DNA from: an uncultured Anaerolineae bacterium
Lineage (GTDB): Bacteria > Chloroflexota > Anaerolineae > Anaerolineales > Villigracilaceae
Direction: 5' to 3'
Assembly: GCA_903875215.1 (NCBI GenBank)
Contig: CAIQVH010000017.1
Location: forward strand, 123,965-187,964
DNA length: 64,000 bases
The position numbers and the translations under genes are program-made. Shown one piece after another: positions 43,364 through 51,671 of this stretch. Under the pieces are notes generated by a model. It was given only the letters and a program-made list of their open reading frames with translations. It searched no databases and was not told where the DNA came from. Every line of letters starts with the position of its first letter. Position 1 is the first letter of the stretch.

Positions 43364-44296
43364 ATGCCACGTCTGGTGGCGCTGGGAACACTCTCAGCGT
43401 TGTTTTTTAGTAGCACCTTTATCCTAAACCGTTCCATGAGCCTGGAAGGTGGACACTGGGCCTGGACGGCCAGCCTGCGTTTTGGCTATATGCTGATTTT
43501 CCTGGCGCTCATCCTGTTGACCACGCGCGGCAAACAAGCTCTTGCAGACGTCTGGAATGTCTTTAAGGCGCACTGGAAGTTCTGGGTTGTAGCGGGCAGC
43601 ACCGGGTTCGGGGTGTTTTACGCGCTCATCACCATCAGCTCACAATATGCCCCCGGCTGGATTGTCGCCACCACCTGGCAGACCACCATCCTGGCTACCC
43701 CCCTGATTCTGTGGTTCTTTGGCCGTAATATTCCCACCAAAGGGCTGATTCTCAGCAGCGTCATCTTCATAGGGATCCTACTGGTCAACCTGGAACAGGC
43801 CGCCGCCACCAACTTGCGCGGACTGCTCTTCAGCGCCCTGCCAGTCCTGGGCGCGGCTCTCGCCTACCCACTCGGCAACCAGCTGCTCTGGGAAGCACGC
43901 GCCGGAGAGAACAAACACCTCCCGCACCTCCAGCATCCGATCTTGGAAAACGGCTTCGCGCGCGTACTGCTGCTCACCCTGGGCTCGATCCCGTTCTGGG
44001 TTGGGCTGCTGATCCTGACCCGCCCCCCTGCGCCATCTGCCGGGCAATGGCTCAACACTGCCCTCGTGGCTCTCTTTTCGGGCGTGTTCGCCACCACCCT
44101 GTTCCTGTATGCCCGCAGCCTGTGCCAAAAACCCTACGAAATCGCCGCAGTGGATGCCACCCAATCCATGGAAGTGGTCTTTTCACTGCTCGGCGAAGTG
44201 ATTTTCCTGCATGGCCTGCCACCAGGACCGCTGGGGCTGGCCGGCGTGGCCCTGACAGTTCTTGGACTTTCAGCCTACATGGCCCTGCAACGCTAA
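43364..44296 (+). CDS. EamA/DMT family multidrug-resistance-like transporter
   Basis: A 310-aa protein with ten hydrophobic helices in two five-helix repeats, typical of full-length drug/metabolite transporters (EmrE/PF13536-like). ALFFSSTFILNRSM in helix one and DATQSMEVVFSLLGEVIFL near residue 265 are family-like. AAGGAG lies seven bases before the ATG at 43364; a longer frame at 43292 is rejected. It is divergent from the regulator and ends three bases from the stop of the converging gene. Substrate unknown. Confidence 0.87.
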   Translation: MPRLVALGTLSALFFSSTFILNRSMSLEGGHWAWTASLRFGYMLIFLALILLTTRGKQALADVWNVFKAHWKFWVVAGSTGFGVFYALITISSQYAPGWIVATTWQTTILATPLILWFFGRNIPTKGLILSSVIFIGILLVNLEQAAATNLRGLLFSALPVLGAALAYPLGNQLLWEARAGENKHLPHLQHPILENGFARVLLLTLGSIPFWVGLLILTRPPAPSAGQWLNTALVALFSGVFATTLFLYARSLCQKPYEIAAVDATQSMEVVFSLLGEVIFLHGLPPGPLGLAGVALTVLGLSAYMALQR

Positions 44297-44299
44297 ACC

Positions 44300-46282
44300 C
44301 TATGGGCAGGCGGCAGTCCCTTGTTGCGGCACATAAATCACAATATGATCAGCCTCAAAAACTTCGGCTGGGCGGTAATTGCACAAAATCGGCTTGGCCA
44401 CAAAACGCACCCAGGCATTATTCTCCTCGCCCATGGCGTACTCGTTCCCAAGAAAATTGATCGCCAGCGGATCCACCACAATGGCCGCAAAGCGCAGCGC
44501 ACGCACTTCGGCCTTAAACTGATCGAGATAGCCTTCATCCCCGGCCATCGCCATCTCCATCAGCTCCTCGCGCTCATATTCAGGAATTAAATTGACCGAA
44601 TGGAGCATTTTCATGGCGATCAGATGCCGCTGGGTGATAAAAAGAATTTCCCCAGCCCCGGCATTGACCTGATCCACCCGGCGCTGTAATGCCGTTAACG
44701 TTGCACGGCTCGCCGCCTGATCATAACTCACCCAACCCGCCGGAACCCGCAACGCAAACCAGACTGGCGTCAGCACCAGCAACGCCGTCAGCACCCAGGG
44801 AATTGGCACCGGCTGGAGCGTTATCCGCTCTGCTGCGGAGATTTGCCCGTTTTCGGGCGCGACCCGGCCAAAAAACAGGCTTGCCGCCACGATGATCAGA
44901 CTGACCGCATACGCATCCATGTTATGAAGATCACCCCCGCCGCCAATTTTCATGCTGACGAAGATCCCGCCCACGAACAACACAGCCAGCCCGGCCAGCA
45001 GCAACCCGACCCGCAGCAGATGCAAATTGCAGCGCCGCAAAATCAGCGCCAGCACACCCCACATGGGCAGGGAATAGATCAGAATACCGGGCAAAACTCC
45101 CAACGGGTAGGTGGCATTGGGCCACAGGCGATACCAGAGCAAAGCCGAGCGCAGGCTGGTGTAAAAATCTCCGGCCTGCGAAATACCCGAAAGAGCGATG
45201 TAGCTGCGCATCGCCAGGAAAGCGATCAGCGTGCCGCCCAAAACCCACAGCGCGGGGCGAAGCAGATAACGCCAGCCTTTGTTCTGGTAGGGGGTTTCGA
45301 GCAGGTAAAGGGCCGCGGCCAACATGCCCGGCACGGGGTACCAGTTCAGGCGGCTGAGGCCAGCCCAGAGGGAGGCCAGGATCAACGCGGCCCAGGTGCG
45401 GCGTGTGTCTTGCGCGGAATAACCCCACAGGATGAGAATGACCGGGGGAGCAAGATGCAAATATAACGGCAGGTCAAACAAGGTGAGGAAAATCCATACC
45501 CCGGCGGCAAATTGCAGCGGGCGCGGGGAGATTTTCAGGCGCGTTAAAAGCGCCGGCGCGATTCCCCCTACCAGGATAAAGCGCAGCAGGATTTGCCAGG
45601 CGCGATGCGCCCAAAGCGGCGCGTCTAACCAGTAGGGCGCGGTCAGGACAAGGTGCAGGCTGGGGTGCAAAATGGGCCAGGCAAGAGGCTGGCCATAAAG
45701 TTTTTGGGCCAGGAAGAGCGAAGGGTAGTAGAAGCGGCTGGTTTCAGACCAGCCCAGGGCAAAGGGGTAGGCGGTTATTTCGGTCAGGTAGCTAAAGATG
45801 AGGTGGGCGCTGGCTTGCGTCAGCAGGGTTATGGCGAGGGTGGCGCCCTGATTGGCTTTTTCCCAGACAATCCGCAGCGCGAACGAGCCGCTGAGCGCCA
45901 GCAACCAGAAGATTAGCAGGCGGACGAATTCGGATTTGGCGATGATTTGATGGATGGCTGGCGGGGTGAACTGGAGCGGATCGATCAGCACGCAGGCAGC
46001 CAGCAAGGGCACGGCCAGCCAGCGCAGCCAGGCGGGGAGTGCGCGATGGGCAAATCTCGCCCAGTTCTGGAGGTGCGGAAGCCAGGTGAGAAGCATCCCG
46101 CAGAAAGCCAGGAGAGCGAGCAAGCCGAGCAGACCGATGAGCGCCAACCAGCTTTTGCTGGCAGTGACCCGGATACCGAGCCTGGCTGCCTCGTTAAACA
46201 TCTGCCAGGTGGAGAGAAACGCCAGGGTGCCGGTAACTGCCAGGGCACTACGCCAAAAAATGAGACGCGAGGGAAGGCTCAA
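44300..46282 (-). CDS. Polytopic membrane protein, GT-C-like, paralogue of 51668-53677
   Basis: A 660-aa protein with about twelve helices and a C-terminal soluble domain. Segments YPFALGWSETSRFYY, AGLSRLNWYPVPGMLAA, and GGGGDLHNMDAYAV are almost identical to those in the protein at 51668-53677. The acidic/aromatic loop GWSETSRFYYPSLF could be the sugar-phosphate-binding outer loop. The soluble end (FITQRHLIAMKML...YEREELMEMAMAGD) is also shared. It starts at TTG behind AAGGAAA. No known family is named with confidence. Confidence 0.72.
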   Translation of the reverse strand: MSLPSRLIFWRSALAVTGTLAFLSTWQMFNEAARLGIRVTASKSWLALIGLLGLLALLAFCGMLLTWLPHLQNWARFAHRALPAWLRWLAVPLLAACVLIDPLQFTPPAIHQIIAKSEFVRLLIFWLLALSGSFALRIVWEKANQGATLAITLLTQASAHLIFSYLTEITAYPFALGWSETSRFYYPSLFLAQKLYGQPLAWPILHPSLHLVLTAPYWLDAPLWAHRAWQILLRFILVGGIAPALLTRLKISPRPLQFAAGVWIFLTLFDLPLYLHLAPPVILILWGYSAQDTRRTWAALILASLWAGLSRLNWYPVPGMLAAALYLLETPYQNKGWRYLLRPALWVLGGTLIAFLAMRSYIALSGISQAGDFYTSLRSALLWYRLWPNATYPLGVLPGILIYSLPMWGVLALILRRCNLHLLRVGLLLAGLAVLFVGGIFVSMKIGGGGDLHNMDAYAVSLIIVAASLFFGRVAPENGQISAAERITLQPVPIPWVLTALLVLTPVWFALRVPAGWVSYDQAASRATLTALQRRVDQVNAGAGEILFITQRHLIAMKMLHSVNLIPEYEREELMEMAMAGDEGYLDQFKAEVRALRFAAIVVDPLAINFLGNEYAMGEENNAWVRFVAKPILCNYRPAEVFEADHIVIYVPQQGTAACP

Positions 46283-46477
46283 GAGAATTTCCTTGGGACT
46301 GTGAGAAATATCTTTCTACGTTTACAATCAGAAAATCCTTTTTTGCGAGGCCGTTGCATGATTAAGGTTCGCGCCCAGAGGTCTATCTCCGGCTCAAACC
46401 GATTATTTCGATAATCCCGGGAGTTTTTGCCATGCGCGCTCTGGTGGTACTCGAGAAGCCGGTCCAGGTACGGAAGT
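46283..46477. other. Non-coding gap of 195 bases
   Basis: No gene with support is visible. A plus-strand frame from 46431 (MRALVVLEKPVQ) and a minus-strand frame are short and look accidental. Neither a clear promoter nor a terminator is seen, though the gap breaks the coupled gene run and may hold one. Confidence 0.5.
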
Positions 46478-48550
46478 TTATTTACAACTCCCGACATCCA
46501 TCAAAATACGCATATCAGTCACTTTACCATCGGCGCTGGTTTCACGCTGGTCATCGAGAATTTTGACGCAGGGTTGCGTAAAATGGTCGGCATATTTGCG
46601 CCAGAAGGGCAGGTCAAGGTACAGGTAGCGGTAGCCAGCGCGGTTGAGGGCTGCCGGGTCGGGATTTTCGGCCAGCGCGAGCCATTCGGGATAGGCCGGG
46701 GGGCCATAATTATTGGCTGAAAGGCTGTGCAAACCGAGGATGGTGGTGCCGCGCACAGGGTTGGGATCGAAGATCAGCGCACGGGTATCGAGTGTGCCCC
46801 AGTTGCGGTTGAACATGCGCACGTCGAGGTAGGTCAGGTAGTCGGCGTAGTAAGGGTTGGGCATTCCGGTAATTTGCAGGCTAAGCAGGGCCAGGCCGCT
46901 CAGGGCGGATGCCAGGCCCCAGCCGAACAAGGCATTTTGCAGCGCGGCGGATTTCTCTCTGCCCCACAGCCAGAGCAGCGGCACGGCGTACAGCTTGAGC
47001 ACCATCAAGAAGTGGGCGGTCATGCGCGAGAGGGCGGTCGGCCCGGCGTTGCCCGTGTATTCGACGAAGATGGTCAGCAGGCTGGGAATCATCGAAAAAA
47101 CCCAGGCGGCTTCGAGCCATTTTTCATCGCGAACGAGCTGACGGCCGTATTGAAAGGCCCAGGGCAGCGCAAAAATCACCAGGCCGGTTTCGGCCAGGAT
47201 GACGAACCAATGCAGGGGATTGAAGAGCGACAGCGTGCCAACATGCGCTGAAAGCACCGCCGGCAGCCGCAGGGCAAAGGAAACCTTGTAGAGCGCACCT
47301 CCCACATCTGCGCTGCCGCCCAGAATGCTGGACAGGCCGCTAAATTTTCCCAGGAAACCGAGCAATACCCCGGTGAAGATTCCGCCCTGCAGCAGGGCAA
47401 TGATCCCGGCGCCAATCAGGGCCGGAGCCCAGGCCCACAATGAAGCAGGGAGTTTCAGGCTGCGATTGGCGAGCATCCACACAAGAATGGCAAAAATCAG
47501 CCCGACATAGACAAATGCAAAGGTCACTTCGTTGGCCAGAGCCAGCGCGGCCAGCAAAATGGCCACGATGGCTTGTTGCACCCAGCCACCCTCACCCCTG
47601 GCCTCTTTCCCTATTTTAAGAGAGGGGGATAATAAAATCACCAACAAAACCAGCATAACGGCGCTGACGCCGTAGCCAGCGTGCGCCATGGTGAGCGAAG
47701 GGTCAAGGCCGGAGCCATAGACAAACGGGAAGGGCAGCGGGCCAAGGCCCTGGATTTTCCAGTATTTATATAGAGCGATACCCAGGTTGGGGCCGGTATC
47801 GGCGCCGGAGCCGATCAGCGTGAGCGAGGCGGAAATGCGGCTGAGCAGGCTGGCCGGGAGCAGGAGCAGAATCCAGCGTGCGCCACCGACGAAAAACAGG
47901 AAGGCCGCCGAAACGGTGGCAGCCAGGCGGCTGCCGGTCAGGCGCAGGGCCAGCATCCCAGCCAGGAAGAGAGTCAGCGCCAGGGTCAGGCCGCGCGCCA
48001 GGTCGAGCGAGGCCCAGGGCCCGGCCTGGGCCAGGCGCGTGAACTGCGTGGCAACCAGCAGGAGAAAGTAATGATAACTCCACAGCAGGCGCGGATCGAA
48101 GACGAAATGCGGCGGCAGATCGCCGAGGGCCATGCTGGAGATTTGCGGCAGGTTCTGGTGGTCGTCGAAAATGCCCAGGCCTCGGCCCAGCAAGGTCAGG
48201 AAAAAGGTGACAATAAGGAAAGAAACCCACTGAGCAATTGGAAATTGGTCCCTGGTAATTCGCGCAGAGGCGGGCAGGCCCCTGGCAGCGCCCGTCAGGG
48301 CAGGTGAGGCCAGGGCAAGGCCAATGATCAGGGTCAGGGCACCCGCCAGCCAGAAGGCGGATGTGGTCGGCAGAAAACGCCCGGTCAGGTTGGCGAGCAA
48401 GGCAGCGAGGGTCAGACCAACTCCCAGCCCGACCAGGCCGCGTTCGTGGGCCGGCAGGTCGCAGCGGGAAACGATGAGAAACCCGCCAACAGCCCACAGC
48501 GCCAGCAAGAGGAAGAGAGGCAGAATGGAAAATTCAGTCAGGAGATACAT
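46478..48550 (-). CDS. Large polytopic membrane protein of unknown function, GT-C-like
   Basis: A 690-aa protein with about fourteen helices and a short soluble C-terminus. The segment GIFDDHQNLPQISSMALG between helices near residue 130 and HFVFDPRLLWSYHYF after it provide acidic and aromatic residues in an outer loop, as in GT-C enzymes. Residues about 308-321 (KIGKEARGEGGW) are encoded by a palindromic CCTCTTTCCC...AGAGGGGG element, an apparent in-frame insertion in a loop between helices. It is nine bases from the GT4 gene. Confidence 0.68.
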   Translation of the reverse strand: MYLLTEFSILPLFLLLALWAVGGFLIVSRCDLPAHERGLVGLGVGLTLAALLANLTGRFLPTTSAFWLAGALTLIIGLALASPALTGAARGLPASARITRDQFPIAQWVSFLIVTFFLTLLGRGLGIFDDHQNLPQISSMALGDLPPHFVFDPRLLWSYHYFLLLVATQFTRLAQAGPWASLDLARGLTLALTLFLAGMLALRLTGSRLAATVSAAFLFFVGGARWILLLLPASLLSRISASLTLIGSGADTGPNLGIALYKYWKIQGLGPLPFPFVYGSGLDPSLTMAHAGYGVSAVMLVLLVILLSPSLKIGKEARGEGGWVQQAIVAILLAALALANEVTFAFVYVGLIFAILVWMLANRSLKLPASLWAWAPALIGAGIIALLQGGIFTGVLLGFLGKFSGLSSILGGSADVGGALYKVSFALRLPAVLSAHVGTLSLFNPLHWFVILAETGLVIFALPWAFQYGRQLVRDEKWLEAAWVFSMIPSLLTIFVEYTGNAGPTALSRMTAHFLMVLKLYAVPLLWLWGREKSAALQNALFGWGLASALSGLALLSLQITGMPNPYYADYLTYLDVRMFNRNWGTLDTRALIFDPNPVRGTTILGLHSLSANNYGPPAYPEWLALAENPDPAALNRAGYRYLYLDLPFWRKYADHFTQPCVKILDDQRETSADGKVTDMRILMDVGSCK
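47588..47629. repeat. Palindromic CCCTCACCCCTGGCCTCT-type element inside a coding region
   Basis: CCCTCACCCCTGGCCTCTTT followed by an A/T core and AGAGAGGGGGA. This resembles a widespread intergenic palindrome, yet it lies in frame in the membrane-protein gene. Confidence 0.65.
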
Positions 48551-48559
48551 GGGCTTTTC

Positions 48560-49687
48560 TCAGGGGGAAATTATCGAGTTGAACAGGAGTTCATACTGGC
48601 TGACGATGGCCTCCAGGTCGAAGGCGGCGGCCATATCCAGGCTCTTCTGGCGGGCAGATGCCAGCGCGGCGGGAGAAACCAGCAGGGCATGCAGGGCGCT
48701 GGTCAGCGCGTCGAGATCGCCCACGGGAAAGAGCGCACCGTTTTCCGCGGGGCGAACAAGTTCCACGTTGCCGCCGGCCTCGCTCAGGATGAGCGCCAAT
48801 CCCAGCGCCAGGGCCTGCACACCCACCACCGGCAGCCCCTCCGAGCGGGAGGGCAGCGCCAACAGGTCGCTGTGCGCCATCTGATCCAGCACTTGCCCGG
48901 GCGTGACCCAACCCGGGAACGAGAAACGCGCTCCCAGCCCGGCTTCGCTCACCCGCCGCTGCACTTCCTCCAACAACGGGCCGTCTCCGAGCATCGCGCA
49001 GGTCCACGGCAGGTCTTTCAAGCGGATAAGAGCTTCGACCAGGTGAGCAGGATTTTTCTGCGGCACGAAGCGTCCGGCAAACACAATGCGCGGAATCCCC
49101 TCGCCGGGCTGCCAGGCCGGCAGCGCGGCCCGTTCCACGCCATTGGGGATGACCTCCACCGGCACGGCGTAATGCCTGAGCGCCAGCCCGCGCGTAAACT
49201 GGCTGACGGCCACCACGCGCGCCGCGCCCCGCCAGATGCGGTGCGTGAACGGGTAAATATAGCGAAACCAACGATCGGTTTTTTCGGGCACGGCGCCGGG
49301 CACATCGCCGAGGTGCGCCGTCAGAACATACGGAAGCCCCGCCAGGCGCGAAAGCACATACGCCGCCGCGCCAGCCGGCACCGCAAAATGGGCGTGGATC
49401 AGGTCCGGCTGCCAGCTGCGGATCAGCTTCCAACCGGCGGTCAGCGCCGACCAATCATAACGCACCATCTCAACCAATTCCGCGCGGAAAGCGGCCCGCC
49501 GTTTCGACGGGATTCGCAACACCCGCACACCCGCCACAACCTCATCAGCGGCCAGGCCATCGAGATGCGCCGTCAACACGCAGATTTGATGCCCGCGCCG
49601 CGCCAGTCCTTGCGCCAGATCTTGCGCCACGCGCCCGCCACCGCCACCAACCGGGGGAAATTCATGCGTCAGGACAAGAATCTTCAT
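48560..49687 (-). CDS. Glycosyltransferase family 4
   Basis: A 375-aa GT-B enzyme. MKILVLTHEFPPVGGGGGR is the N-terminal donor/acceptor loop; VIPNGVER (near 185), VFAGRFVPQKN (near 205), and LPSRSEGLPVVGVQALALG (near 285) with the retaining Glu pair are standard GT4 features. The ATG at 49687 overlaps the upstream stop as ATGA; the much longer frame upstream lies inside the UPF0104-type gene and is rejected. Confidence 0.92.
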   Translation of the reverse strand: MKILVLTHEFPPVGGGGGRVAQDLAQGLARRGHQICVLTAHLDGLAADEVVAGVRVLRIPSKRRAAFRAELVEMVRYDWSALTAGWKLIRSWQPDLIHAHFAVPAGAAAYVLSRLAGLPYVLTAHLGDVPGAVPEKTDRWFRYIYPFTHRIWRGAARVVAVSQFTRGLALRHYAVPVEVIPNGVERAALPAWQPGEGIPRIVFAGRFVPQKNPAHLVEALIRLKDLPWTCAMLGDGPLLEEVQRRVSEAGLGARFSFPGWVTPGQVLDQMAHSDLLALPSRSEGLPVVGVQALALGLALILSEAGGNVELVRPAENGALFPVGDLDALTSALHALLVSPAALASARQKSLDMAAAFDLEAIVSQYELLFNSIISP

Positions 49688-50616
49688 CCGGCCTCGTCCA
49701 GGCTGGCAACATCCGCCGCCACCGTCGAAACCCACAGCGCGCCCGGAATCGTGATCAAAACCGCCAGGAAGCGCGTCACCACCGCCACCGCAGAAGCCTG
49801 CTCCAGCGAGGCGCCCAACGCGACGAACAACGTGGTATACGTCACTTCGCGCACACCATATCCATTGACAGAAACCGGCAGCACCGTGACGAAGTACGCC
49901 ACAGTCTGCACCGCCATGACCTGCACAAACGTCACCGCCATGCCCAGCTGGCGCGCAATCAAATATGTGGCGCAGATGGCCGCCAGGTTTGAAGGCCAGG
50001 CCGCCAAAAATGCCCACACAAAAGCCCGCGGACGGCTGGCCCATTCGCGCAGCGCCCCGGCAATTTTCGGGAAATATTTTTCCGCCAGCGCGCGCATATT
50101 GAACGGCAGCGCCAGCGCCGCCGCCCCGCCCCAAGGACGGGGCAACAGACTCAGCCGCGCGCCAAATAATGCCAGCGGCAGCGGCAACAGACAGGCATAA
50201 CATGCCATATTGATCAGCCGATCCAGCACCACCGAGCCAATCGCCAGTGCTTTGCTCTGGGTATACGGCAGCACCGCCACCATGCGCAACCCGTCGCCGC
50301 CGATGGTGGAAGGCAGAAAATTGGAGGTGAAGATTCCACTCCAGGTGATGCGGAAAGCCTGCCAGAACGAAATCCTGACTCCCTGCGCCCACAAAAGCGC
50401 ACACCAGCGCAATGTATTAAAACTCTGCGAGAGCAAATAACACCCCAGCGCCAGCGCGATCACCCCGACCTGCACCCCCACCAGCTGCGCCAAAACATCG
50501 CCCCACTTCAGGCGCAGCACCAGCCAGATGAACAATCCCAGGCTGAGCAGCGTCCCGCCCCAGCGGATGAAAACCGCCAGAGTTGTGCGGCGCGCCCGGG
50601 GCGCGGCGGCGCTCAT
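49684..50616 (-). CDS. UPF0104/LPG-synthase-TM family membrane protein
   Basis: A 310-aa protein with about eight helices. The conserved pattern SNFLPSTIGGDGLRM (near 95) and LPVSVNGYGVRE (near 245) identify the AglD/MprF-flippase-domain-like family. Members are thought to move lipid-linked substrates or donate to GT-C enzymes. ATGA overlaps are present at both ends. A paralogue lies at 53674-54570, each next to a GT-C protein, suggesting paired function. Confidence 0.87.
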   Translation of the reverse strand: MSAAAPRARRTTLAVFIRWGGTLLSLGLFIWLVLRLKWGDVLAQLVGVQVGVIALALGCYLLSQSFNTLRWCALLWAQGVRISFWQAFRITWSGIFTSNFLPSTIGGDGLRMVAVLPYTQSKALAIGSVVLDRLINMACYACLLPLPLALFGARLSLLPRPWGGAAALALPFNMRALAEKYFPKIAGALREWASRPRAFVWAFLAAWPSNLAAICATYLIARQLGMAVTFVQVMAVQTVAYFVTVLPVSVNGYGVREVTYTTLFVALGASLEQASAVAVVTRFLAVLITIPGALWVSTVAADVASLDEAG

Positions 50617-51671
50617 CCAGCCGCCTCCGCCAGCAAACCATCCAGCAGTGGCAGCAAACTGGCGTTCACTTCCTGCGCCGACTGGTTGCGCGGCAAGATC
50701 AGCCGGTAGGCCGGGATTTCGCTCAACAGCCCAGCCAGCAGAGTGTGCTCGGCCAGCTGCCACGCTTCCAGCCAGGCAGGATCCAACCGCCCGGCTTTTT
50801 TCAACAGGGTCAAAAAATGACGCGCCTCGCCGAAGTTCATCTCCAGAAGATCATTCACCGTGGACTCAAGCTCCTGCAGCGGAATTAACTGCGGAAGCCC
50901 CGGAGACTTCTGCCGGGGTGCCGAAAGCTCTCCCCGCTCCAGCAGCAAAACCGCCGCCGGACGCGCGCTGGCGGCTATGGAATTTTCCGGCCACAACCGG
51001 CCCGGCTCCAGGCGCACCGGCCACTTCAGGCGCTCCCCGCTATAGCGGCGCAGCGCCCCAAAAAACTCCAGCCGCACCCGCTCCCAAAACGTCAGCCGGG
51101 CAGACACCTGCGGCACCCACTTGAGCAAGTCGCGATACAGGTGTGAGCGGGTCACATACGCCAGTGAGCGCACAGTGCCCGGGCGCAGAAAAACATAATC
51201 ATCAGCATGCAGCTGCCAGCCGCCCGAAGCCAAAATCAGCGAAGTGGTGGTCGTCTTACCCGCGCCGCCCTTGCCGGTCAACACCAGGCTGCGCCCACTT
51301 TTAGCCACCGCCCCGGCATGCAGCAACAACGTGCCATTTTGAGCCGCCAGCCAGCGCAAAGCCGGATGCACCAGCATGTGATGCACCATCGGCACGGCAA
51401 AGCGGTTGCCGTGAACGCGCAAATCGATCAAATTGGGCTGCAAGTCAATCGAATAACTCCAGCGCGCCAGCCCTTTGTGCGTATGACGGGTAAAACCAAC
51501 CGGCGCCGCCCCATCCAGCTCAAAAGCCAGCCGTACGCGTGGCAAACCCTGCGCCAGGCGATCGACGGCATGATAGCCATATTCCGCCTCAAAAAACTCC
51601 CGCGCCAGGCGCACCTCACAACACACCTCCACCGCCGCCGTCTCCTCAAACTGAAAATAAAGCGGCTTCAT
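50613..51671 (-). CDS. HprK-like P-loop kinase
   Basis: A 352-aa soluble protein. LHAGAVAKSG (117-126) followed by LTGKGGAGKTTTTSLIL (131-147) and HADDYVFL (155-162) match the HPr kinase/phosphorylase C-terminal fold: an HxG, a Walker A and an Asp pair. The Hpr(Ser) kinase itself is not expected in this setting, and no HPr gene is near. Such proteins occur in several polysaccharide and peptide-modification loci with unknown substrate. Coupled by ATGA on both sides to membrane-protein genes. Confidence 0.8.
   Translation of the reverse strand: MKPLYFQFEETAAVEVCCEVRLAREFFEAEYGYHAVDRLAQGLPRVRLAFELDGAAPVGFTRHTHKGLARWSYSIDLQPNLIDLRVHGNRFAVPMVHHMLVHPALRWLAAQNGTLLLHAGAVAKSGRSLVLTGKGGAGKTTTTSLILASGGWQLHADDYVFLRPGTVRSLAYVTRSHLYRDLLKWVPQVSARLTFWERVRLEFFGALRRYSGERLKWPVRLEPGRLWPENSIAASARPAAVLLLERGELSAPRQKSPGLPQLIPLQELESTVNDLLEMNFGEARHFLTLLKKAGRLDPAWLEAWQLAEHTLLAGLLSEIPAYRLILPRNQSAQEVNASLLPLLDGLLAEAAG

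Noticed and set aside
46279..46497. Minus-strand 72-residue frame over the same gap
   Set aside because: It begins inside the 690-aa gene, overlaps the TTG start of the next gene and shows no recognisable feature.
46431..46570. Plus-strand frame MRALVVLEKPVQ in the 195-base gap
   Set aside because: It is short, runs into the 3' end of the opposite gene, and has no ribosome site.
48446..50200. Plus-strand frame of 584 residues
   Set aside because: It lies antisense to well-supported GT4 and UPF0104 genes, and its composition (Arg/Gln/His-rich) is that of an antisense shadow.
48560..50404. A 614-residue frame that would extend the GT4 protein upstream
   Set aside because: The extension lies in another frame over the UPF0104-type gene, is Gly/Cys-rich without domains, and the ATGA-coupled ATG at 49687 gives a normal GT4 N-terminus.
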